From the NCBI RefSeq assembly GCF_010093535.1, contig NW_022985190.1, positions 88,698 to 152,697 of the forward strand: a stretch of 64,000 nucleotides of DNA. The letters run 5' to 3'. Numbering within the stretch: position 1 is the stretch's first letter; every line of letters starts with the position of its first letter. The stretch is from Lindgomyces ingoldianus (Eukaryota > Ascomycota > Dothideomycetes > Pleosporales > Lindgomycetaceae). Shown in pieces: positions 35,871-48,735 of the stretch. The translations under genes were made by a program, and so were the position numbers. The notes under the pieces are model-generated. The model was not told the origin of the DNA. It was given only the letters and a program-made list of their open reading frames with translations, and did no database searches.

Positions 35871-38800
35871 TCGCGCTTAATGTCTGTTGCTTTTCTTAGG
35901 TATTCTTCAGAAGAAAACTCTGATATTAGACAATAGAAAAGAATACTGCGTTGTAGAAAGCCCCTCTAGTGAGTTATCTATACGATTACCTCTACTACTT
36001 CAGCATAGAAGAGGGGATATAAATCTTGGTTTTCGGCTGGCCATGGTGCCTAGGTAGCGTGTATGCATGCCGTTGATTCATGCATTGGATGCGACGTGGC
36101 TTTTGACTGGGTGGGTTATGGTATTTAACAAATCCTCATTCGCTGAAATAAGGAAATGACCATTTAATCGAGGTATATGTTACCGTCCCGAGCCTCCCAT
36201 GTCGCCCGATCTCACGTGCATCTCGCCAAGGCGGAAATATATTATTCCAACTTCTCAACGTCCTGTGATATTATGAGACTCAATATTAATACAAGAGCAA
36301 ACTATGCAAGCGCTACAGCTGCCTCAATTTCCGCCTGGTTGATAGACTCTTCTCAGAACCTTACCTTGTTCAGTGTTTGTTGTATGTACTTCGTTCCATC
36401 GGATTAAAGTTTAATATAGGCCGCAAAGTTCTTCACTAAGGCAGGGGAGTCCGATTTGAAATTAGCAATGCTAACCGCGAGTGGAAAGTACGTCTCCGAG
36501 ATCGTTGAGATCTTATTCGTTGGTAGAGAGGCACTGAAAAGTCCTGAATGCATGAAGTGTAAGGGAGTCACAATAAAGTGAGAAAGTGAATCGTGGATGC
36601 ATCAGGCACTTAAAAATTGAAGAACAGATGTTCTACTAGTCTTCGGGGAGGAAGCGCCGCTGTTTGGACGACTAGGCACTTGCTACCCTCACCTTGACAA
36701 TCAAGTTGCAGATTATGTAACCATAATAGTTTGATTGAAAAACTCAGCAAACCACCCGAGGCTCACTTAATCCTCCCTCGATTAAGTCGAGTTTTTTGTA
36801 CAACGCTACCATTTCTCCATTTCTCGTTCTGATTACCTTTTGAATTCCCTTTCCCTTCTCCAAACTTCCCCATAGTTCCCTTCCTTCTACTTCTTTCCCC
36901 CCATTACCACCCCCTGATACGGAATGGTGTATTTAAAGGCCCAGACGGGCTATCAAATGAGGCTAAATAGGAGATAAAACTTGGCTCAAGAGATTCAAAA
37001 AAAAAATGTTCAAGAAAAGTAGGTCATTAGCAACCCGAAGATCGCTTCTAGAGTGACGAAAATGAGAATGAATACTAAACGTATTGACTTGATGTGAGAT
37101 AATATCCTGCGAATGCAGTAGGCACGTCGATGACTTGAAGTACTCTTTCATGTATTCAAACTAGAAAAAAAACCTAAACAGTCCAATGAACTCGCCTTAC
37201 ATAAAGGTGCAGAAACTATGGGCAGAGACAGGTAAGCCCGGTGCATGGGTCTTGTTGACCTTGTGGCCCAAAAGATGGATGTGTTGAAGTTAGTGCGTAT
37301 TTCAGGCCTAGGAGAATATGCTTGGCCCATCGGAAATGCGATTTGCGTGGAAGCTTCGGCCGTTGCCTTATCCATGATGGAAAGTGTGGTGGGTTAGACT
37401 ATCTATTGCCATTCCGCAAGGAGATGCATCAAGCAACCCCTGTGAAGCTGCCTTGAGATTGCGCACCTTTGCCTCTTTGCAAAATCAAGTCCCTCATGCA
37501 CCATTGTCATTCATATATGACCAAGGATATAGGCGCGATTGAAGCAGCCAAGCCCAGTGGCTTGACTAAATGGTTTAGGAGCTTCGAGATAGGAACAAGT
37601 GGTACCATCGACTGAGAGCAGGCGATGAGGCTTCCATTCTGACTCACAGACATCGTGGATGAAGCCCTGCATGTGCGTCTTGGAGGGCATGAACACGATC
37701 ATTCCGGTGAAAGGGAGTTTTGATGGCACGACTGGATTTACTGGTATTCTTAGAAACTCACAAATATGATGCAAAGTTGCAAATTTGCAGTGTGGCCCCC
37801 ATCTTCTCGTAGAGGAAGCCGTAAGCGTCGTGCGTTGGCAGAGAGCGGTATAGCACGCCAGTTGGAGGATACTCGAGGATGATCTAAATCGAGTCTCAGA
37901 GCTCCTAGACCGCCAGATACTCTCCTGACATATCAGCACTGCCGGCTAGGACAGGGGACATGCAGAAGAATATACATGAGAACCTCATGATGAAACATAG
38001 TAGATGAAGAGGTCTTTGGGGGTCAATTGCGCAAACTCCGAAGGGGAGGCCAAAAAGATCGTCAAGCTCAGGCGAACCGCGGAACTGATGACATGATGGC
38101 TGCAGTTGCTTTCCGTTTAACCCAGGTGGCATCTGGTGGAATAATGCAGAGTAGAAGGCCATGAAAATATTGCACACATCCTTCTCTAGATTGGCTGGAT
38201 TCACTCATGGCTCCGGCGACAATCCGTATGTCGCACGGCACATAACCCCTAGCCAACCATCATCCGAAGCCGAGAAGACTCTGCTCCCTTTAATTGTCCT
38301 TGACCTAGTGTATAGAGTGAATGCAGGAGTTGCCTTCTGATGCTTTTCAGTGCCTTATCGAATACGTATGTGGTAATTTCTGTTACCCCAAAATGATGGA
38401 AGCAAATAAAATGGATGGCGTGGACAAATGTGTTGCTGTTTGCTCTAGTTAGTTGGCGAAACAAGGACGTTGCCGGCATCTTCCCCCTCCCAATGTCCGC
38501 TGTTCTCTCCACCAAACTCCTGCACATCACCACCAACGCCCCCAACAGCGGCAATTCCTCTATCCTGGTTCTCACACTTCTCTTGGGCGGCCCGTTCCAT
38601 CGCGCTGGTCCGTCGAATGACTCCACTCTGCATTAGACGGGGGTGCTCGAACGCCTGCAGACTGGGCGGGTTCGCCTCCTGCACCTTCCTCTCGCCATGC
38701 GCACGAAGGGGCATCTTATTCTGGACGACCGCGATATGTCAGGATGTCTCAGAATGAAGTGCACTTCCACAGACGCATCCTCTCCTGCTACATTGCATGA

Positions 38801-39234
38801 GCTGTAGGGAAACGAATTGGTGAGAGCAGTTTTCCAACATACGTTGTGCTTCTTCTTCGATCTGATGTTATTGGAGATGTGGCCAAAGGCGGTGTGGTGA
38901 TGCAGCAGTTTGGTAGTACTGCCATTGGACGCGAACGCGCGACGGCGAACTGCTTGGAAAGGCCCTAATGAACTGCGATTTTTAGTGTCGAATTGAGAGC
39001 CCGTTGGCTCTGCTTGCTAAGGAATAACTCCACGTCAAGCAGAGAACCAAGAATTTGTGAGAATGCCTCCATCCACATGGAGCTGTGAAGGGAGACTCAG
39101 TCTCGAGCAAGATAAAGCCAGGGACTCCCTTCAGGAATCCAGGTTGAAACCGACAGAGAACTCAAGCTCAAACAGGTTGGTATTTTACCCTCTGGGCAAG
39201 TTTTCAGTTTGTCACGTTTGTTTTGTAACTCGCT
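35871..39234. other. Intergenic; unassigned minus-strand ORFs, no confident gene
   Basis: About 3.4 kb. The longest frames are minus-strand 37939-37511 (142 codons), 38204-37905 and 38626-38249 (125 codons). They overlap or abut in different frames with no convincing splice sites joining them and no domain I recognise. They may be fragments of a decayed gene. Confidence 0.4.
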
Positions 39235-39692
39235 ATGGCTAGCCCTTCCACCCGAATGGAGACAGCCAGTCATATCTCGCTCACAAACTTCAGCCTGAGG
39301 GGCTCAAACCAAGACCTCGCCAGAGCACTCACCAAACATGAGCCTCTGTTCGAAGCAATCGCAACCTTCCCACAAGCGGGCATATATGAGCGTTTTGAAA
39401 AGGTCAGGTGTCGTGTCTTGTTCTATATCGAACATCAAATTCACCAGCAGGATGATGAAGTGACAAAGCGGTTGGAAGAAATTGCAGGAGGCTTGACAGA
39501 CGGGAAATCAGAAGAGCAGACGAATATTGAGCTGTCGGGAAAAATGAACAAGCTTATAGAGTTACTTGAGACTCATTGTACGTACCTTGGGTCCTTCCAC
39601 TTACTTTCACGCTAATTAAAATTTCTTACAGCACGCTTGTTCAAACAAGCTAAGAAGATGGCACGATCGGCTTCGCCACCTCCAACGCCAAT
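39235..39692 (+). pseudogene. DUF6594-like gene (paralogue 2), 5' half: exons 1-2, cut by transposon nest
   Basis: Exon 1 is 39235-39577 and exon 2 39632-39692, with a 54-nt GTACGT...ACAG intron. Exon 1 encodes MASPSTRMETASHISLTNFS and a helical stretch (PLFEAIATFPQAGIYERFEK, then LFYIEHQIHQQDDEVTKRLE) that fits the DUF6594 start: a short aromatic/Pro motif, R-F, then L-Y-x-x-x-I. Its intron falls in phase 1 at the same place as in the paralogues at 29450 and 63476. Exon 2 (SRLFKQAKKMARSASPPPTP) aligns with SRVLDQDSKMAQSPVVPP of paralogue 1. It stops in phase 2 at a GTACGG donor; AT-rich transposon DNA begins about 80 bp later. Its 3' half appears to be at 55570-56137. Confidence 0.7.
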
Positions 39693-40086
39693 GTACGGCA
39701 AGCTTTTCAAATCAAATCAAATATTACACTATCTCTACCGCCAAGCCCTCTCTCCTATTGGTCCGGATATAAGCTGGCTATTAATTTAATTAGTAGAAAA
39801 TTAGTAACTAAAAAGCTGCGTTACTGTTTGTTTTTAAGCTTTAAGTAATTGTTCTGCTATGCTACATGCTTAATCTAGTCTTCTTTTTTTCCTATTGTAA
39901 TTAACTACTGCACAGTTAGGGGTGTAAAAATTACTTTTATAGTGTAATTTTTCCTGCTAAATGTAATTAGCTCTGCTAAGACCTTTTAAGCAAAGCCTAC
40001 TGCAGGTAAAAAGAGGGTTCTAGAGGATCTCCTCTTAGTTAAGTAAAACAGTAGTGCAACTTTAGGCTTTAGCTCTATATTTACTC

Positions 40087-40171
40087 NNNNNNNNNNNNNN
40101 NNNNNNNNNNNNNNNNNNNNNNNNNNNNNNNNNNNNNNNNNNNNNNNNNNNNNNNNNNNNNNNNNNNNNNN
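40087..40171. other. Assembly gap (85 N)
   Basis: 85 undetermined bases inside AT-rich relic DNA. The true length is unknown. Confidence 1.
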
Positions 40172-43100
40172 TAATATAAAATACTTTTAACTATTTTTTT
40201 TTTCTTTAAGCTATAAAGCTATACTAATTATATTAAAATTAAAAGCATATTTACATACTATAAACTATTATATAGAGGGTAAGAGCTTAGAAGCGTTTTA
40301 TTACTTAAAATAATAAGTTTAGATAGCTTAAATTTTTCTTTATATAAAATTTTTTTTTAAAAGTTTCTAGCCTAATTAAGTCTTTTCTTAAACTTAATAA
40401 AAACATTATTTTAAAAAAAGTTATTTTTTTAGAGACCCTAAAAAAATAAATTTATTTAGTATAGTATAGGCCTTACTGCGCTTTATTTTAATAAGTAGGA
40501 TTTTAATTTACTTAAAGTTAATTTATTTTTAATCTACTTTAACTTTTTTTAATTAGTACTTTTTTTTTTTAACCTGTCCTCTTTTTCTTATTATATAGTG
40601 TTATTTTTTTATATTATTACTATATAGACTTATTACTTACTTTCTGCCTAGTCTATAATAACTATAGACCCTTTTTTAACTTCTCTACTAATAAAGTTAA
40701 AGCTCTTTATTACTAGTGTAATAGATATAGCTATGCAGTATGTTACTTTATTATAATTATTATATTTTTTAGCGCTTATATTTAGTTTTATCTAGGCGTG
40801 TTAGCTATTAGCTAATGTTAACTTTAATGCATAACTTTTAAAACGCGTTTAAGCTTGCGCTACTACAGTCTAATTAGGTCTATGCTAGGGCTAACCTGCA
40901 CATGCTAGGCGTAACACTGCATTAAGTAGAACACTAGTGCTTAATTAATTATTTTATACATATTAAAACTCTTTTAAGACTTTTACACCTTTTTTTACTT
41001 CTTCTACACTATCTGTTTAGATCTATTATAATATATAATTAACCTCTTTTAAGTTTTTTATGCTAACTTTTACTCTTCCTACGCTGTCTATATATATACA
41101 TTATTATAATATATAGCTAACTTTATAAAGACTTATTTAATCTTTACTTTCTTAACATACTCTAGATTAGCCTGCTTTATCTTTATTTATATATAAAAAT
41201 TAAAAGCAACTAAAAGCTAGTCTCTTATAAAATAATTTACTAAAAGCATATATTATTACTACTATAAACTATATTACTTTTATTAACTTTAGTTTAATGC
41301 AGAATTCTATAAGTAGCTATTCTAACTATAGTGCCTTTTACTAGCCTAAAAAGTAGGTTAATAAGAGTTAGGCAGATTCTTCTTAGTACTTTATATATTA
41401 CCTAATAAGTAATATTAACTTTCTAACTTTTCTAGATCTACCTTTATTTCTGTGTTATCTTTTATAAGGTAGGCACCTACTTAGCAGATCTTTTTAAAAG
41501 CATTTTTAATTATATAACATAGCCTTAGCTTTTACATTAGCTAACTATAAATAAATAAATTAAAGTGTGTGTAGCATAAGCATAAAAGTTTTTTAGATTA
41601 TAAAGAAGATGTACTATATGCATAGCTTATTAGAGCCTGCTAAGGGGGACATTTTTTTTTACACATAGCTGTACTTTTATAATCCTGCCTAGGCTAATAG
41701 TGCGTGTATAAGGTATTAGGCTAATAATAGTCTTAATCTAACTATACTCACGCAGCTGCTATAGATAGTTAAGATAGATTATAATAATCTTTAAATTAAA
41801 ATATATAAAACTATATATAAGCAGTTACAGTAAGCTTATAAGTAAAATAAGAAATTATAGATTACTTTTAATTTATAACTATAGTTAATTATGCAGGCTA
41901 GAGCTAATTAACATTAAAAGAACTTACCTATTACTAAAAAAATTACTACTCTAGTTTATAATAAGCTAGTTAAAAATTATAACTAAAATTTTATTTTTTA
42001 CTACTAACCTAGCTTTAATCTAAGACACTGTTAGTCTCTATACTAAAAAATTAAACATACACATGCAGTATATTAGCCTCTCTACTATGTTTTAATGTTT
42101 TTATAAAGTACCCTTAGGTTTTACTATAGTTTATAGCTGTGTACTTTACGCATGTCTTACACCTAGGATACTCTAACTAATTCTAAGTATTACTAATTCT
42201 ACTTATTTCCCTAGCGTAGCAGTCTTATTATGCCTTTTAATTACAGTCTATTATTCTAGTAATTTATTATTAACTGCTAAGCTTAGTATAAATAAAGGAA
42301 GTTATAGTAGATTATAGTAAATTAAAGACAGTTACATGCTAATCTATATTAAAAAGTGTGTAATGCATTAGATTAAAATAACTTTTAGGCTAATTTAGTT
42401 AAAATTTAGACTATTTTTTCTTTAAGTTACATTAGCAGCAGTTACTTTATTATGTAGTGTTATTAGAACTTTATAGCTATTATTTAAAAGCTTAGTTAAC
42501 CTGCTTTATTTATTACTTTTACTGCTAATCCTAAATAGCTAGAGTTAGAGTAGGAGATTAGTACGTCCTTTTAGCTATTAGATTAGCTAGATCTAGTTGC
42601 GCGCGTTTTTAAGCTGCGTCTTAACTCCCTTCTTGCAGACCTCTAGACTAACTATGTATTTAGCTAGTATACTAGTATTATGTATACTATTAAGTACTAA
42701 AAGTAGAGTTTACTTTATGCTTATATTCTACTTTTTTTATATTATAATTACTATAATTAGTTTTTTAATCTAAACTTTATTAATTAAGTTATATAAGCTA
42801 AGCTTTTTATAAAAGCTTAAGATTTAAATAAAGTCCTAAGTAACATTATTAAAACTACTATAGTTTATAGGCTATGTAGAACCTTAAATCCTAGCATGCT
42901 CTGTATACAGACTACAGAGCGTTCTCTCTAAGCAACCTGTTAGAAGCAATTCCTAAAGAAATACACTAATAAGACTCTAGTTAGTAAAGATAGTTATTTT
43001 ATATATTAGCATTAACCTAGTTTAACTTAAGTTGTAAAGTGTTATAGTTAAAACATTATAGTTAATAATTACTAAGTAGTGCCTTATAGTCTATACTTTT

Positions 43101-46100
43101 TATGTAAGTACAACGCACATGTTAACATAAAGGTCTATGCCTCTATAAAGTTAGTTAAATATATATATAAGTATATTTATAAAGGCACTAATTAGGTTGT
43201 TATCTATATTTAGTAAGAGAATAAAGTTGCCTAGTATTTAAACATGCGCTATATTAGACTAACTAAGGCTATTTAGTAATTAATAGAGTTTAAAGTTTAT
43301 AAAAAGAAGCTTTTTATTATTTAATTAGCAGTGCATTTACTAGAACAGCATATAGTCACTTTTTATAATAAGAATAGTGCTAAACAGGTAGAGATTGCAG
43401 TTAAATAGAAAAGATTATTATTAATAAAATAGTTAAAGTATAATACTTTTTATATAAATAAGCATAATCTTCTTTACTAGGACTTTCTAACCTAGTATTA
43501 TTAAAATCTAGGGAAAAACAGTAGTAAATAGACTTAGTTCTAACATAATTAGTACTTTATTAGTTACATTTACTTTTATAGTTTTTTCTTTAAGAAGCGT
43601 TTTTATTTTAGGATACTTCTTACATAAATCTTAGGTGTAATTAGTTTTAAATATTTTTACATAGTTAATAGTTAGATCTAACTTACTTTTAAGGACACTT
43701 ATTTAGCTTTTAATTTTTTAGTTAAGAATAAATTATAGTAGTATATATTTTTTAAGCTTTAGCATTTAGCACTTACTTCTAAGTTACATTATGTCTTTCT
43801 TTAGGCCTTAGTCTTTAGAAATATAGGTAATTTTATAGCATTATAGAATAAGTTCTTCTAACATCTATCTAATAACCTGCCCCTCTGCTTAGAATAAATA
43901 GTGTTACCCCTTAGCATTACTAATTTTATAAAGAATTTATGCCTATAGCTAATTAACTAAGCTATGCTTAAGTTATTTAAAAAAAACCTTTCTAATTTTA
44001 ACATGCCTATGCTATAAAGATATTAGGTGTAGAAGGCTGTTAATTTATTAGTTACTAAGCAGCTTAATTATAATACTATAAAGTAGGATCTTAATTATAC
44101 TAATATATATAATAAGCTAAATAAGGCCTAACTAGAAGTTTTTTATACTATTACTTAGTTTATTTTTACTACACTATAATTTAGTTGCTACTTTGTTTAA
44201 GGCCTTAGTAAAACTAAAAAGACTTTTTTATATAAGACTATTTACACTTATCTTTAGACCTAACACAAGATTGTTTTATGTGTAGCATTATCTAGCATTA
44301 CTGCACTTCTTCTTTCTAGCAGCTGCACTGCTTATTATTAGTTTAAGATACTTATTAATATTAAAGACAGATCTACCTACTTTATATATATAAACTCTCC
44401 TACTGCAGACCTTATTTATTAGATAGATTTAATTATATAAGATAAAGTTCTAATGCAGTACTAGTACTGCTTTAAAGCAGTTAACTATACACTATAAAAT
44501 ATTATAAAGAACAACTCCCTATTTAAAGGTATTCTAGTGCTGTTAGGAGAGGACTTTACCTAAATCCTTTCTATTATTTTGTGCAGTAGGAAGTTACAAA
44601 CTATATAAGCCTACCTTTAAAACTTTTATTTATAGCTATACTTTACTGTTCTACAGCTAATAGAGAATATAAGAATAAAGTAAGAACCTGCTAACTAAGA
44701 ATATACTTAGTAGATATTAGACTTAGCTAAGTATAATAAGAAGTCTATTACACTTCTTTTTAAAATTTAGTAGTTTTAGTCTATATTTGCATTTTATTTT
44801 TATATTTATTTACTTAATCTACTTTAAAAACTTACTAACCTAGAAGTCTATACTTCTTTATTAAAGTAAAAGTGTATATTAGTAGTTTAAAATAACACTA
44901 TTAATTTTTTAAATAACTTTTTATTTAAGCGCTTTAAAGGTGTTATAATAGAATTTTACTTTACTAATAAAGTCTACTAATCTTTTTTAAATAGAATTAA
45001 TTAACTACTAGAGGACCTACTCTAGAGCTTTAATCTGCTTAGCTTCCCTCTGTCTACTTTATAACTAAAAGTTAGTGTTTTTATTATGCTCTTATGTAAT
45101 CTAGATCTAGAGTAAGAATTATGTAACAGCACATGTCTTGTAGTTACTACTGTTAGCTAGATAGCGCCTTTCTTTATTAGTAAGATACTTAGCAGTAAGT
45201 TTAATAGTTAGATTTAAATAATTACACATATAAAGTTAGTGTCTAAGAATAATAATGCCTTACTTTTTTTAATTATTTAGTATTAGATTCTAGTCTAACT
45301 CTGTTTTACTATGTTTATTAATAAGTTGCAAGGTTAGTTGCTTAAGATTATTAGTGTTAACCTATAACATTCTGTCTTTACTTATAGCTAGTTATATGTA
45401 GCCTTTTTATGTGTTACTACTATATCTAGCATCTCTATTCTAATTCTGCCTAGTTTAATAAGTAAGGTAGTTAATATTATGTATTCTAAAGTTATTTTAT
45501 AGACTGCTTTATACAGTGCATGTACATTTCTGCCCTGCTACTATATATTTGCCCTATTAGTAATGTCTGCTTTTATTATAATTATATTAGTCCTACGCTA
45601 TCTTATTTTAGGCAGTGCCCCTAGAAATCTAGTTTTAGCTTTGTGTAATAATAGATTTAGCCTTAGCCTTTTTAAATTAGGTTTAATCTTTTTTAATTTA
45701 CTATAATACTTTTTCTTTACTTTTTACTTACTATATTATACTTTTTATTATTTTGCCTTTTATCTGCTTGCTATGTTACTCTTTATGTATATATCTACTA
45801 GGGCTATTTTACCTTCTAACCCTTTTGTACATAAAGAGCCTATTAGGCTTATAGCTGTTATGCTAAGTATTAAGTAGTAAACATTTATTTAAAAGATGCT
45901 TAATTAGCATTACATTATAACTATTTACTTTGCCTATATTAATTATAGTCTAACTAAATAAAAGGAGAGGAGTATTAGCTACACTTACTTTAATATAAGC
46001 TGCTTTTATGCTACTTTATTATATAAGCTAATTTTTTTATAAGACTAAAACCTTTATTATTTTTTTACTATTCTGCTTAAGTATAATATTTTTTTTTTTA

Positions 46101-48386
46101 ACTTTAACTATAACCTAGACTAGCCTTTTGTTAATAATAAAAGTGTAATAAATTAGTGTTAGTAGGGCTGTTACTGCAGCCTCTACCTGCCCTATCTAGG
46201 GCAGCTTTAGTCCTAGATGTGGTTCCCCTCTACTGTTGTCTAGGAGTGGCTGCTCTAGAATAGACTAGTTTATAGTTAGGTAGTAGGTAATCTACTAGAT
46301 GCTACCTAATTCTATCTACTTTATATATAAAACTATAACATAAAGCTTCTAAGGCTTATGTTTTATAATACTAAAGTAGTTAAACTAAAAGACTTATATT
46401 CTAAGCTTAACTTCTATTTCTAGCATACTCTTTAGCTAAGGCATAGGTGTGTAAGGTTAGAAGAATAGTACACATTAGAAAACTTTTTTTATTAAGTTTA
46501 GCTTAATGCTTATTAAGTATGTTATTTTAACTAGTTTTTAATCTTTTTTAATTATACTTTAGATTTATTATAATCTTAAATACTTTATGTGTTATTTATT
46601 AGTATAATGTCTTTAGTTATTGCTAGAAAATTATAAGCTAAAGTATAAAAATACTTTTTTACTTTTAATAAAGTTAATATCTAGTCTTGCTTTTCTTTTT
46701 TTTATAAGCTACTATAATAGTAGCATGTTACAGGATCTCTAATTAGTGTAGATCTGTTATTAGGTAATTAGGCGCATAGATTAGGCTTATTAGCACTAGT
46801 CTAGTTAGAAAAGAAAAGCAGATAATTAATATTAAAAGTAAAAAAAACATTTTACTAATTAGATTAATAAAAATACTACTTACTTTAAAAAGTTAAAAAA
46901 GTTTATAAGTGTTTAAAGTTTTAAGCTTTAGCATTATTTTTTTAAAAGTCTTAATAATGTATAGCTACTAATTTACTTTATATTTATTATAGAAATAGTT
47001 ATGTGCAGCTTATAATCTAATTATATTAGCTACTTATTATAAGATTATAAACACTATTCTTTATATAGTAAGTATATTATTATAAGGTTAATCTATTAAC
47101 TCTAGTAAAAAAAGCGTTAGTAGGTGTAGTGCTAGAGTAAACTGCTACTACACTAACTTATATCTATCTAGAAAATAAACTAACTATTTAAACCTAGTAA
47201 ACTAAAAGTAACTCTACTAACTCTACTTAATGCTTTTAAAGTCTACTCTAATTAGTCTAAAAAAAATACTAATAATTATTAAGCCTATGCTTACACTTTT
47301 TAAAGAATTTCCTTTTTTTTAGTGTACTTTTTATAGGGACAGTTATATTAGTGTAGCCTAGATTATTTACTATAGTTTTAACTTTTTTTTTCTTAATATT
47401 ACTTAACTTTAACTAGATTAAGTGTTTATTATAAAATTATTTTATAGCTAATTAAGTCTTAACTTTTTTAATAAATAAAGGGTTAGAATTTAAAAAAGTG
47501 TTAGTAAAAACTTTTATATTATTAGCAGCTATAAACTTTTTATTATTAGTATCTTCTAGGTTTTTATTTTCTTTAAATTAACTTTTAGCTATGTTAGTGT
47601 TATTTATAGGCCTTTTTACCTTTTTTTTATTACTATTAGCTAGGCCTTTTTTAGCATTAAAAGCTATGCTAATGTCTACTACTATGTTAAACTAGAATAA
47701 CAAGGACTGCATTACTTTACTAAGTTCTATGCACTTATTTATTATAAGTTCTATTATATCTTTAATCTAGTCTTAGACCTAACTAAACTAGGACTATAGT
47801 AATTTATTATTTATAAAGATTACTTTTTAAAATAACTTAATTATAATTAGTAAAGCTGTGTACATATTTTACTATATAAGCTAGGCCTTAGTCCTTAGAA
47901 CTTAGTAACTAAATAAGTTAATTATAAAGGCTATAACTAAATTATAAAGAATAGTAGGTTTATTATAAATTAAAACTAAAGTAGCTTTTTAAAGGCTTAG
48001 ATCTGCCTTAGTTAAAGCTAATCTAGGCCTTTTTAGTATTAGAGTAGATGTTAGCACAGCTAGACTCTTTTATAGAGTAGGGATACTCTTTAAAGAGGTA
48101 GTAATATTTTTAGGCATTACTTTTTTTTTTTTTAGCTAATAGACTTTATTTTATTTAATAAATTTAGTTTAATCTACTAATATATATTAGTATCTAAGTA
48201 TATTTTATTTAAAAAGAGAATAACTTACTTTAAAAATTATAACTTTTGCCTTTTATACTATAGTAATAATTTACATAACTATAGCTAAAATAGTTAGAGA
48301 TATATATATAGTAAATAAACTTGCTATTTTTCTTTAAGCATTTTTAGTAAGAATTTTATAAGATCTAACTTACTATAAAGGCTACT

Positions 48387-48704
48387 TGTCACGATTATGC
48401 ACGAGTAAGGTTATAGAGCTTCGCGGAGGTCTAGTTCAATTACTACGTGAGGTATCATGGTAGGTACAAGACGTTGTGTGAGGAACAGGAAAGTTCAGGA
48501 GGAAATTAGCAATTAAATACTCAGCTCAGAAGTCCAAGCGCTTCGGGTATGAATCGAGCCTGTTCCGGGTTCAGTTAGTGTTGAGGCGGTTCGTGCTTAA
48601 GTTCATGTCCGTGTCGTGTCGTGTTCGTGTCGGACGTGCACCGATAATACTCCGGTACGCATCCGATACGGTTATGTCTGGGATCCGGGGAGGATACCGT
48701 GACA
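48387..48704 (-). repeat. 3' LTR of young Gypsy element
   Basis: 318 bp, TGTCACGATTATGC to GGATACCGTGACA on the plus strand. It differs from the 5' LTR at sites such as CTTCGGGTA against CTTCAGGTA and GCACGAG against GCACAAG, all G/A transitions on the plus strand. Confidence 0.95.
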
Positions 48705-48717
48705 GTACCCCCCCTCT
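48705..48717 (-). promoter_or_regulatory. Polypurine tract (plus-strand primer site) of young Gypsy element
   Basis: The minus strand reads AGAGGGGGGGTAC immediately before the 3' LTR, the expected place for the primer of second-strand synthesis. The old copy has the same arrangement with nine G. Confidence 0.75.
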
Positions 48718-48735
48718 TATTAGGAAGGGAATCCT

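Noticed and set aside
37511..38626. Minus-strand ORFs of 99-142 codons as one multi-exon gene
   Set aside because: The frames overlap or abut without convincing GT-AG junctions, and no family motif was recognised; kept only as a note on the intergenic region.
40172..48386. Assigning the relic DNA in the nest to LINE, Helitron or DNA transposon classes
   Set aside because: No catalytic motif could be read through the RIP damage on either strand; naming a class would be a guess.
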